Under the pieces are notes generated by a model. That model did no database searches, had not been told where the DNA came from, and saw only the letters and a list, made by a program, of their open reading frames with translations. This document shows, one piece after another, positions 43,831 through 51,131 of a stretch of 59,811 nucleotides of DNA. The stretch is from positions 1 to 59,811 of IMG/VR virus record IMGVR_UViG_3300042806_000334; one strand, 5' to 3'. Within the stretch, counting starts at the first letter, position 1, and each line of letters begins with the position of its first letter. The DNA is from a virus. Both the position numbers and the translations under genes were made by a program.

Positions 43831-43998
43831 ATGGACTTAATTATTGGTGTGATTATTGCCCTGGCAGGTGTTGGTTTCATGTATTGGAATCTTACCCCAG
43901 ATAGTGCCCCAGATAGTTTAGTAGGATATTTCTTTAAAATCTTACTGATGGGAGTAGCACTTGTCTTAATCGGATTTGGCATCTTAGCCATCTTTTAA
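43831..43998 (+). CDS. Small two-helix membrane protein inside tRNA cluster
   Basis: 55 residues with AAAGGAG ribosome site. Two hydrophobic spans (LIIGVIIALAGVGFMYW and ILLMGVALVLIGFGILAIF) joined by a short loop TPDSAPDS. This small hydrophobic hairpin lies between tRNA-Thr and tRNA-Arg. It could be a holin-like or superinfection-exclusion protein; no further evidence. Confidence 0.6.
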   Translation: MDLIIGVIIALAGVGFMYWNLTPDSAPDSLVGYFFKILLMGVALVLIGFGILAIF

Positions 43999-44040
43999 TC
44001 ATAAGACCTGAGCATGTCTTAAAACGGCTCTATTGAGTAT

Positions 44041-44116
44041 ACCCCGGTAGCTCAGTGGATAGAGCATCAGCCTTCTAAGCTGTTGGTCACAGGTTCGATT
44101 CCTGTTCGGGGTGCCA
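44041..44116 (+). tRNA. tRNA-Arg(TCT)
   Basis: Acceptor ACCCCGG/TCGGGGT, discriminator G, encoded CCA. Anticodon loop CTTCTAA gives TCT, which reads AGA, the main Arg codon of AT-rich phages. Confidence 0.92.
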
Positions 44117-44118
44117 TA

Positions 44119-44153
44119 AAAATAACTGAGAGGAGGGTTATTTTCTAAATAAC
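44119..44153 (+). promoter_or_regulatory. Mutually exclusive hairpins before helicase loader
   Basis: GTTATTTT (44137-44144) can pair with AAAATAAC upstream (44119-44126) or, as GTTATTT, with AAATAAC downstream (44147-44153). An AGGAGG box (44131-44136) lies in the loop of the first hairpin and just before the second. Confidence 0.35.
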
Positions 44154-44157
44154 GTTG

Positions 44158-44163
44158 TATAAT
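44158..44163 (+). promoter_or_regulatory. Class 2 promoter element adjacent to helicase-loader ATG
   Basis: GTTGTATAATA with 5 bases between TATAAT and ATG 44169, the same spacing as at 23217. Confidence 0.45.
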
Positions 44164-44168
44164 AAGAT

Positions 44169-44789
44169 ATGATAGACATTAAACAATTCAAATTAGATTA
44201 CTTGTATAAGAAAGCCCTTATCTCGGAAAGACAGAAACAACGAATAGATTTGTTTTTAGATGACGATGGAGTAGATTTAGAAGCATATAAAACCTTAAAG
44301 AGTATTGAAGAGTCTATAGTGGATTTTGTTAGGGGTGGTCAGAATTTATACATTCACTCAACTACTACAGGAAATGGAAAAACATCTTGGTCAATTAGAA
44401 TGGTTCAGGCTTATTTTGAAAAGATATGGTCAAAGACAGAATTAAAATGCCGTGCATTGTTCATCAGTGTTCCTCGGTACATGTTAGCCATTAAAGATAA
44501 CATATCCGAAAAGAGTGACTATGTAGATTACATTAAAAAGAATGTTATGACAGCAGACATTGTTATCTGGGACGAAGTTGGTACTAAAGGTTTGACAGAA
44601 TTCGAGCATGAAAACATTATGAGTTTAATCAATGCTAGAATAGATGCAGGTAAGACAAATATCTATACTTCAAACTTAGACAATGACCAACTATTGAAAG
44701 CCGTAGGAAAAAGACTACACTCTCGGATTTCAAAGACTTCATACAGTGTAGAATTAAAAGGACAGGATAGAAGAGGATTTAAATCATGA
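44169..44789 (+). CDS. Helicase loader ATPase (DnaC-like)
   Basis: 206 residues. Walker A TTGNGKTSW (about 66-74), Walker B ADIVIWDEVGT (about 125-135), sensor-like IYTSNLDND, and an arginine-bearing RLHSRIS near the end. This is the AAA+ layout of DnaC/DnaI loaders, which place the replicative helicase on DNA; the helicase gene is two genes downstream. The start has no normally spaced ribosome site; AGGAGG is 32 bases upstream with a hairpin between. Confidence 0.82.
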   Translation: MIDIKQFKLDYLYKKALISERQKQRIDLFLDDDGVDLEAYKTLKSIEESIVDFVRGGQNLYIHSTTTGNGKTSWSIRMVQAYFEKIWSKTELKCRALFISVPRYMLAIKDNISEKSDYVDYIKKNVMTADIVIWDEVGTKGLTEFEHENIMSLINARIDAGKTNIYTSNLDNDQLLKAVGKRLHSRISKTSYSVELKGQDRRGFKS

Positions 44790-45034
44790 AAGTAATCAAA
44801 AGAAAATATGTTATGTCGTTAGTGTTTGATTTAGTTGTATTGTTAGTAGGTAGCGGTCTATTATACCGTTTATCTTTAAACATGTTAGAATCACCATCTT
44901 TAAACAACCTTGTGTTTGTTATTATCAATGCTGCGGTTATTGGTGGTTTCTTAGTGGACACTGTTTTTGAAGCAATCATTTACTTTACTTTTAAAAAGAT
45001 TGTAACAGTTCTTAAAACTAATGACGAAGAATAG
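44786..45034 (+). CDS. Small two-helix membrane protein
   Basis: 82 residues, start overlapping the loader stop by 4 bases (ATGA). Two hydrophobic segments (SLVFDLVVLLVGSGLLY and NLVFVIINAAVIGGFLV) with a basic N terminus. No family recognised. Coupled to replication genes but probably membrane-located. Confidence 0.6.
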   Translation: MKVIKRKYVMSLVFDLVVLLVGSGLLYRLSLNMLESPSLNNLVFVIINAAVIGGFLVDTVFEAIIYFTFKKIVTVLKTNDEE

Positions 45035-45048
45035 TCTAAATAAAGTTG

Positions 45049-45054
45049 TATAAT
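45049..45054 (+). promoter_or_regulatory. Class 2 promoter element before helicase
   Basis: AAAGTTGTATAAT 22 bases before the GTG start at 45076; AGAGGTG ribosome site lies between. Confidence 0.5.
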
Positions 45055-45075
45055 TAAGTGGAGAGGTGATAACTA

Positions 45076-46365
45076 GTGATTCAATTACAATTTTTAAATT
45101 ACGTATTAAATTCTAAGGATTCTTCCCTTATTGTTTTAAACAATCTCAATGAAGGTCATTTTAGTGACTATAAGGGAGAATTTGCCTATATCAAAAGACA
45201 CTTGGATAAATATGGTAATATCCCAGACTTAGAAAGCTTTTTATCATCCTTTCAAGAATTTGAAGTTATCAAAGTAAATGAAACTCCTCAATATCTTATT
45301 GAAGAGTTATTTACCGACTATAAGACAAGAAAACTTGCTGAGGTCTTTAATAAGGTAAGAACTCTTTTAATGGCAGGCAAGGTTGATGAGGCTACCAGAC
45401 TTTATCAAGAAGAAGCAGAAAACTTCTATGTAGGTGTTTCTTTACAATCGGTTGATATCCTTAAAGATACAACACGTTATGATGCTTACTTAGAAAGAAC
45501 TAAAGACTTTAACAAGTACTATATCTCAACTGGTTTTAGAGAACTTGACCAAATTATTGGTGGTTGGGACAGACAAGAAGAACTTGCTACCATCGTTGCT
45601 CGTACTAACTATGGTAAATCTTGGATTCTCTTAAAATGTGCTGCAGCAGCTGCTAAGCAAGGTCTTAAAGTTGGAATCTACTCAGGTGAAATGAGTGAAC
45701 GTAAAGTCGGTTATCGTATTGACACCCTTGTCGGACATATTCCTAACGGTAGTCTTATTCACGGTAATATCTCTATTCAAAGTGAATATGAACAATTCAT
45801 TAAACAGCTTCCTACCATGTTTACTGGTTCCCTTAAGGTTTTAACACCTAACATGATTAATGGGCCAGCAGATGTTAATGCCTTACGATTGTTTATTGAA
45901 AAAGAAGGTTTAGATATTCTTTTCGTAGACCAGCTGTCTTTATTAGAAGACTATAGACACGGCAAGACACCTGTTGAAAAAGCTGCTAACATCTCTAAAG
46001 ACTTAAAGAACCTTCAAGTACTTAAACGTGTTCCTATCGTTTCTGTTTCTCAACAAAACAGAACTAAGAACGAAGGTGGCGGTGTTGATACAACTCAAAT
46101 CGCACAGTCAGACCGTATTGGTCAAGACAGCACCTGCATTATCTTTTTAGAAAAAGATGAAGACATTATTAAACTTAACCTTGTTAAATCAAGAGACAGT
46201 GCTAATGGTAAAGTGTTATCTTACTTAGTAGACTTCAATAAGGGTGACTTCACCTTTATCCCTGAAGAAGTGGAAGAAGGTCAACAACCACAACAGCCAC
46301 AACAAACCGGGAATGATTACCCCACACAACCCAATAAAGAATCAACAGGAGAGGATGTATTCTAA
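45076..46365 (+). CDS. Replicative DNA helicase (DnaB-like)
   Basis: 429 residues, GTG start with AGAGGTG ribosome site. RecA-fold core: GFRELDQIIGGWDRQEELAT, Walker A ARTNYGKSW (about 175-183), Walker B ILFVDQLSLLED, VSVSQQNRT and the AQSDRIGQDS motif of DnaB-family helicases. An N-terminal 130 residues resemble the primase-interacting domain. The Gln/Pro-rich C-terminal tail is a flexible extension. Unwinds DNA at the phage fork with the loader and primase encoded next to it. Confidence 0.9.
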   Translation: MIQLQFLNYVLNSKDSSLIVLNNLNEGHFSDYKGEFAYIKRHLDKYGNIPDLESFLSSFQEFEVIKVNETPQYLIEELFTDYKTRKLAEVFNKVRTLLMAGKVDEATRLYQEEAENFYVGVSLQSVDILKDTTRYDAYLERTKDFNKYYISTGFRELDQIIGGWDRQEELATIVARTNYGKSWILLKCAAAAAKQGLKVGIYSGEMSERKVGYRIDTLVGHIPNGSLIHGNISIQSEYEQFIKQLPTMFTGSLKVLTPNMINGPADVNALRLFIEKEGLDILFVDQLSLLEDYRHGKTPVEKAANISKDLKNLQVLKRVPIVSVSQQNRTKNEGGGVDTTQIAQSDRIGQDSTCIIFLEKDEDIIKLNLVKSRDSANGKVLSYLVDFNKGDFTFIPEEVEEGQQPQQPQQTGNDYPTQPNKESTGEDVF

Positions 46366-46369
46366 AATT

Positions 46370-46564
46370 ATGGAAAAAACTGAAAAATCTAAAATATTAA
46401 GTAAAATTAAGGAATTAGAACACCTTGAAAAGGTTTATATTTCTTATTCTTCAACTTACAATGAAAAAGACACTCAACCGATTAGAGAAAGCCTTTTAAA
46501 ACAAGCAAAGTCTATTAGAAAAGAAATAGAAGATTTAAAAAGATTATTAACATTAAATGATTAA
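46370..46564 (+). CDS. Small coiled-coil-like protein
   Basis: 64 residues from ATG 46370 (ATG 46355 also possible, adding 5 residues and sitting only 3 bases after AGGAG). Strongly charged and helical, KILSKIKELEHLEKVYISY and SIRKEIEDLKRLL. Overlaps the helicase end region and the primase start by 8 bases. No family recognised. Confidence 0.55.
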   Translation: MEKTEKSKILSKIKELEHLEKVYISYSSTYNEKDTQPIRESLLKQAKSIRKEIEDLKRLLTLND

Positions 46565-47582
46565 AATAAACGATAGTAGATACATAGAAGAACCTATTGA
46601 AAAGATTCTTCAATTAATCCGTCAAGAAACATCAGATAATGGTGATATGTTTTTGAGAGATATCACTAAACGTGGTAATCACTTTGTTGTCACATGTCCA
46701 TTTCATGCTGACCATAAAGAAAAGAAACCAGCATGTACTGTCTTTGCTGCTAAGCATAATGAATTTGAAGAAGGAGATTACCACTGTTTCGTTTGTAACG
46801 CACACGGTAATTTCCCTCAATTTGTTTCTGGTTGCTTTGAAAAGAATGAGTCTTTTGGAAGAGAGTGGTTATTAGAACGTTTTGGCAATACATTTGTTGA
46901 AAGGGAACTAACTTTACCACTTATTGACTTAACAAGGCATAAAGACAAAGAACCAGATTACTTAGATGAATCTATACTAAATACCTTTGAATCCTACCAC
47001 CCATATATGACAACCCGTAAGTTATCTAAAGAGGTATGTGAAAGATTTAAGGTTAAGTATGACCCTAAGACTAGCAGTATTGTATTTCCTGTTTGGGATG
47101 AATTTGGAAAGCTTTATATGCTTACTAGACGTTCCGTAAAGGATAAAACCTTTATTATAGATGCAGCTAAGGAAAAACCCATATATTTAATGAATCACAT
47201 TAAAGAAAACGACATATCCTATGTTGTAGTGGTAGAAAGTCAAATCAATGCCTTAACATGTCTTTCTTATGGTATACCGGCAGTTGCAACCTTCGGAGTT
47301 GGGATTACCACAAAACAGTTTGAAACATTCAATAGAAGCAATGTTAGACACTATATTCTAGCATTTGACGGTGATGAAGCAGGAAGACGTGGGACAGCAA
47401 AATTCATCAAAAACATAAGAAAAGATGTATTTATAGATGTTCTCGATATTCCTGAGGATAAAGATATTAACGATTTGGATAAACAAACCTTTATATCTTT
47501 ATTAGAAAATAAACAATTAAACTATGAATCCCTTAAAAAAGTGTATGATTCAAAACTATTGGGGAGAAAAGTTACTATATGA
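46557..47582 (+). CDS. DNA primase (DnaG-like, CHC2 and TOPRIM)
   Basis: 341 residues. Zinc-binding residues C47, H50 (CPFH) and C77, C80 (CFVC) form a CHC2-type finger. A TOPRIM core follows with VVVESQINALT near residue 223 and AFDGDEAGRRG near residue 273. The combination makes it the primase laying RNA primers. It lacks a C-terminal helicase domain, which is supplied by the separate DnaB-like gene. Confidence 0.9.
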   Translation: MIKINDSRYIEEPIEKILQLIRQETSDNGDMFLRDITKRGNHFVVTCPFHADHKEKKPACTVFAAKHNEFEEGDYHCFVCNAHGNFPQFVSGCFEKNESFGREWLLERFGNTFVERELTLPLIDLTRHKDKEPDYLDESILNTFESYHPYMTTRKLSKEVCERFKVKYDPKTSSIVFPVWDEFGKLYMLTRRSVKDKTFIIDAAKEKPIYLMNHIKENDISYVVVVESQINALTCLSYGIPAVATFGVGITTKQFETFNRSNVRHYILAFDGDEAGRRGTAKFIKNIRKDVFIDVLDIPEDKDINDLDKQTFISLLENKQLNYESLKKVYDSKLLGRKVTI

Positions 47583-47604
47583 CTTAAAAGTTTAAAAAAA
47601 GTTG

Positions 47605-47610
47605 TATAAT
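47605..47610 (+). promoter_or_regulatory. Class 2 promoter element
   Basis: AAAAGTTGTATAATA 29 bases before ATG 47640; no TTGACA at the usual distance. Confidence 0.55.
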
Positions 47611-47639
47611 AATATAGAAGCACAGAAAGGAGATTAACA

Positions 47640-47798
47640 ATGATTCACTTAGAATTAAAAGTTGAAGAAGCACAGTTGGTGTTAAATGCGTTATCGCAAT
47701 TACCCTTCGCTCAAGTGGCTGGCTTAATTGCTAACATTAGAGCTCAAGCAGAAAAACAACTTCAACAACCAGCAGCCAAAACAGAAGCCGCAGAATAA
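47640..47798 (+). CDS. Small conserved-type protein before SSB
   Basis: 52 residues, ribosome site AAAGGAG. MIHLELKVEEAQLVLNALSQLPF followed by QVAGLIANIRAQAEKQL: one amphipathic helix pair with an Ala-rich tail. The V..VLNAL..LP pattern occurs in small phage proteins encoded near replication genes. Function unknown. Confidence 0.65.
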   Translation: MIHLELKVEEAQLVLNALSQLPFAQVAGLIANIRAQAEKQLQQPAAKTEAAE

Positions 47799-47829
47799 AT
47801 AAATAAAAAAAAACATAAAGAGGTAAATT

Positions 47830-48630
47830 ATGGCAAACATTAGTTTCGCAGATTACGAAAACAAGAAAAGTACTAACACATCCAACAAGGAATATAAAGT
47901 TGGTTACTTTTCGCTCAAAGACGATGGTGATGACGCAGTTGTGCGTTTCGCCTATAGTTCAGTACAAGAATTTAATATTGTTACTGTTCACGTTGTGAAA
48001 ACAACAGGTAAAGATGGAAAAGAACTTTACAAACGTGTTTTCTGCTTACGTGAAGCAAACGAACCAATGGCTAAATGCCCACTTTGCTTAAGTGGTAATA
48101 AAGTTGTTGATAAGTTCTACGTTAAGCTTATTGAATACGTTAAAGATGACAACGGAAACATTGTGCCTAAAGCACGTGTTTGGGAACGTCCTGCCAAGTT
48201 CGCACGTGAATTAAAATCATTCATGGATGAATATGGTGATTTAACCAACTTCGTTTTCAAGGTTAAACGTCGTGGTACACGTGGAAGCACTGACACCACC
48301 TATGACATTATCCCTGTTCGTCAAGAAATCTACAAACCTGAAATCTATGTCAAAGATTTTGCTGACTTTGAAGGTTTCAAAATGGCTGGAAGCTTTTACT
48401 TAGTTAAGACTGCTGATGAAATTAACACCTTCTTAAAAACTGGTGATTTCCCACGCACTGAAGCTATTGCTGAAAAGACTGGTAGTTATTCTAGACCAGC
48501 AGTTTCTGCTGCTCCTGCAACTCCTAAACCAGCTCCTCAACCTACGACCCCTGCTCCCGAACAACCAAAGCCTACCACAACAGGTCAATCTAGCCCAATC
48601 GAAGGCAGACCTCAACGTTATAAGTTTTAA
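47830..48630 (+). CDS. Single-stranded DNA-binding protein (gp32-like class)
   Basis: 266 residues. N-terminal FADYENKK, an OB-fold core with VVRFAYSS and VFCLREANEPMAKCPLC containing a CPLC zinc-like pair, then YVKDFADFEGFKMAGSF. The C-terminal Pro/Ala/Thr tail leads to a basic end rather than the usual acidic one. It coats unwound DNA and lies between primase and polymerase genes, as expected for phage SSBs. Confidence 0.8.
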   Translation: MANISFADYENKKSTNTSNKEYKVGYFSLKDDGDDAVVRFAYSSVQEFNIVTVHVVKTTGKDGKELYKRVFCLREANEPMAKCPLCLSGNKVVDKFYVKLIEYVKDDNGNIVPKARVWERPAKFARELKSFMDEYGDLTNFVFKVKRRGTRGSTDTTYDIIPVRQEIYKPEIYVKDFADFEGFKMAGSFYLVKTADEINTFLKTGDFPRTEAIAEKTGSYSRPAVSAAPATPKPAPQPTTPAPEQPKPTTTGQSSPIEGRPQRYKF

Positions 48631-48644
48631 TAGGTATTAACAAA

Positions 48645-50225
48645 ATGAATGCCGATATCTTTAATTTTGAATTGGGTGTTTCTAACTCAGCGGAAAAGAC
48701 CCAAAAAATAATCAACAAGGTCAAAAAGCCCAAAGAGGCTAAAGTCACTGTTGAAAAGAAAATCAAGTCTAAGAAAATATCGGTAGAAGAAAAGATTTCT
48801 TTAATCACTGAGAAAGTTAATAAAACCTTAGAAAAACAAAAAGATGATGTTTTAGTTATTAGAACGAAACAAGAGTTCTCTAATTATATAACTCAAGCTA
48901 TTCATAACGACATCATCGCTATAGACACTGAAACAAATAACTCCCTAGACCCACTAACTGCAAAGTTAATGGGTCTCTGTGTCTATACTCCTAATAATAA
49001 AAAAGTATACATTCCTGTAAACCATGTTGATTATAAAACCGGAGAAAAGCTCCCAAATCAACTTACAGAACAAGATATAAAAGAAGAACTGTCTCGTGTT
49101 GTAGATGCTCAAATTTTGACCATCATGCACAACTCAAAGTTTGATTTCCAAGTTATCAAAACAACTTGTGGTATCGAACTTCCCTGCTATTGGGATACAA
49201 TGATTGCTGCCAAGCTTATTGATGAAAATGAATTGGCAGGATTAAAACAACAGTATATTTTACATATTGATTCAGAACAAGAAAAATACTCTATTGAAGA
49301 CTTATTTGAAAAAGAAGAATATGCTATCTTTCCACCTGAAGTTTTTGCATTATATGCTGCTACAGACCCTTACATGACTTATAAACTATATGAATATCAA
49401 AAACCAATCATGGAAAGTGAAGAGTATAAAAAAGTTAATAACCTTTTCCGTGAAGTAGAAATGCCTGTTATTCGTGTAGTTGCAGAAATGGAACTCGCTG
49501 GTATTGAACTTGACAAAGAATACGCAAAGAGACTTAGTGTCAAATATCATGCTAAGTTAGATGAATTAGATAAAAGAATTGCCGTTGAATTAGACAAGTA
49601 TAAATCTAGAATAGATGCCTGGAGAACAACTCCTGATGCTAACACTAAACCTAAAAAGAAGTCAGGTGAAGATGGTGGTAAATCCAAATCAGAACAATTA
49701 CCTGATGTTATTAACTTAGGAAGTCCGACTCAACTTGCTATCCTGTTATATGATGTAATTGGTGTTGAGCAAGTAAGTAAAGAAAGTCCACGTGGTACTG
49801 GGGAAGATATTCTTGAGGCTATCAATATACCTCTATCTAAACTTATCTTAGAAAGACGTGGTTTAGTTAAACTATTAGATGCTTTTATCGATTCCTTACC
49901 TCAAAAGGTTAATCCTATTGATGGAAGAGTTCACGGTCATTTTAATCAATATGGTGCAGCCACTGGACGATTCAGTTCTAGTGACCCTAACCTACAACAG
50001 CTTCCAGCATCAAATAAAGAAATACGTATGATGTTTAAAGCCAAGACAGACTACAAGGACGTAGAAATATCAAAGGATGAGTTTTATGAAGTAAGTAATA
50101 TCTCAGAGGTTCAAACAAGTAATGGGTGGAAACGTGTCAAAGATGTTGTTCCAGGTGATATTATTGAAGGAGATGTAGTAAAAAGAGTGAAAACTGAAGA
50201 AAAGTACACATATTTATATATTTAA
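48645..50225 (+). CDS. DNA polymerase family A, N-terminal fragment with exonuclease and Hint-like insertion
   Basis: 526 residues. 3'-5' exonuclease motifs: IDTETN near residue 93, MHNSKFD near residue 164 and AATDPYMTYKLYE. The thumb follows, and RFSSSDPNLQQLPASNKEIRMMFKA marks the approach to motif A. After MMFKA the sequence changes to FYEVSNISEVQTSNGWKRVK then VVPGDIIEGDVVKRV, which resembles a Hint/intein-like beta domain inserted before motif A in some phage polymerases. The frame stops at 50223-50225 without reaching motif A. The remaining polymerase is encoded after a GIY-YIG gene from 51072. Confidence 0.85.
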   Translation: MNADIFNFELGVSNSAEKTQKIINKVKKPKEAKVTVEKKIKSKKISVEEKISLITEKVNKTLEKQKDDVLVIRTKQEFSNYITQAIHNDIIAIDTETNNSLDPLTAKLMGLCVYTPNNKKVYIPVNHVDYKTGEKLPNQLTEQDIKEELSRVVDAQILTIMHNSKFDFQVIKTTCGIELPCYWDTMIAAKLIDENELAGLKQQYILHIDSEQEKYSIEDLFEKEEYAIFPPEVFALYAATDPYMTYKLYEYQKPIMESEEYKKVNNLFREVEMPVIRVVAEMELAGIELDKEYAKRLSVKYHAKLDELDKRIAVELDKYKSRIDAWRTTPDANTKPKKKSGEDGGKSKSEQLPDVINLGSPTQLAILLYDVIGVEQVSKESPRGTGEDILEAINIPLSKLILERRGLVKLLDAFIDSLPQKVNPIDGRVHGHFNQYGAATGRFSSSDPNLQQLPASNKEIRMMFKAKTDYKDVEISKDEFYEVSNISEVQTSNGWKRVKDVVPGDIIEGDVVKRVKTEEKYTYLYI

Positions 50226-50257
50226 CACCCACCTATATCTTACTGTGAAAAGTCACA

Positions 50258-50271
50258 GCTAAATTAGGTAA
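50258..50271 (+). promoter_or_regulatory. Class 3 promoter-like element before homing endonuclease
   Basis: GCTAAATTAGGTAA, a weaker match to the class 3 consensus, just after a CTGTGA-AAAG-TCACAG hairpin (50243-50258) and followed by AAAGGAG. Confidence 0.35.
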
Positions 50272-50285
50272 AGGAGAAATAATAT

Positions 50286-51008
50286 ATGATTGTGTATAAG
50301 ATTACTAACAGGATGACGAATAAGTGCTATATTGGCATCACAGAGAAGAGTTTAGAGGATAGGTGGTATGGACACCTTACCAGACTAAAAAACGGTGACC
50401 AGAGGCATCTATATAGCTCAATGAGGAAGTATGGTATAGAAGCCTTCACCATTGAAATAATAGACGAAACAGACAATTATGAAGAACTTCTTAAAAAAGA
50501 GAAATATTATGTATCTTTATATGATTCCTTCAATAATGGGTATAATATGACAAATGGCGGTGATGATAACCCTATGAACGTGGGATTGGTAAAGGATAAC
50601 CATGATGCTAAAATGAGAAGTAAAGATGTAAGAAGCAAGATTTCATTATCAATGAAGGCATATAGAGAGAAGAAACCCTTCTCTAAAGAGCACAGAGATA
50701 AAATTTCTGAGGCTATGAAGGGGAACAAGAACTTCGGCTCCGGTGATACTCGTTCAGTAGGTTGCTATTGTGTACTCAATACTGGAGAAAGGTTTGAGTT
50801 CCATTCCATAAAAGATGCAACAAAGTGGTGGTTTGAAGCCTTTCATCCGTTTGGTGATAACTATGCTGAGTGTACGTTCCAAAGGAAAATTAAAAAATCT
50901 ATTAAAGGAGAGCCTATTACATATGTATCCTCCCATAATAGCAATAAGAAACACCCCGATGGTAAAAAGGTTATTGTGGTAGATAATATTAAATGGTTCA
51001 AGCTATAA
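50286..51008 (+). CDS. GIY-YIG homing endonuclease with NUMOD-type DNA-binding modules
   Basis: 240 residues. VYKITNRMTNKCYIG at the N terminus is the GIY-YIG core, with R27 in EDRWYGH as the likely catalytic arginine and KEKYYVS later. HRDKISEAMKGNKNFG is a NUMOD3-type module, and GERFEFHSIKDATKWW a NUMOD1-like helix-turn-helix. Such enzymes cut allele-specific sites to spread their gene. It interrupts the DNA polymerase coding sequence. It carries its own class 3-like element and ribosome site. Confidence 0.9.
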   Translation: MIVYKITNRMTNKCYIGITEKSLEDRWYGHLTRLKNGDQRHLYSSMRKYGIEAFTIEIIDETDNYEELLKKEKYYVSLYDSFNNGYNMTNGGDDNPMNVGLVKDNHDAKMRSKDVRSKISLSMKAYREKKPFSKEHRDKISEAMKGNKNFGSGDTRSVGCYCVLNTGERFEFHSIKDATKWWFEAFHPFGDNYAECTFQRKIKKSIKGEPITYVSSHNSNKKHPDGKKVIVVDNIKWFKL

Positions 51009-51017
51009 AGAAAGTTG

Positions 51018-51023
51018 TATAAT
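51018..51023 (+). promoter_or_regulatory. Class 2 promoter element between endonuclease and polymerase C-terminal part
   Basis: AAAGTTGTATAATATAGT, with ATG 5 bases after TATAAT (51029). It could drive the downstream polymerase fragment independently. Confidence 0.45.
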
Positions 51024-51071
51024 ATAGTATGAAGAATGTTTTATTAAAAACAGGAAAAGGAGGTGGTGTCA

Positions 51072-51131
51072 ATGAAAAAGTCAATTAAAACTAGAGTTCC
51101 TTATACTTTAGTTGGAAGTGACTTTTCGTGA
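51072..51131 (+). CDS. DNA polymerase, short middle fragment ending in motif A
   Basis: 19 residues starting at ATG 51072 with a strong AAGGAGGTG ribosome site. It encodes KKSIKTRVPYTLVGSDFS and stops at TGA. VGSDFS is the start of family A motif A, with the metal-binding aspartate. The next bases give the rest of motif A in another frame. Either this is the true start of the C-terminal fragment, joined by a recoding event, or a leader-like coupling peptide whose stop overlaps the GTG of the next frame. Confidence 0.55.
   Translation: MKKSIKTRVPYTLVGSDFS

Noticed and set aside
50040-50225. Functional intein in the polymerase
   Set aside because: The Hint-like segment lacks a visible N-terminal Cys/Ser splice block and a C-terminal HN-C/S/T block, so it reads as a retained domain and not a splicing intein.
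50226-51071. Firm call of a group I intron
   Set aside because: Only about 60 noncoding bases remain on each side of the endonuclease gene and I could not identify P3-P8 core elements; kept as an alternative only.
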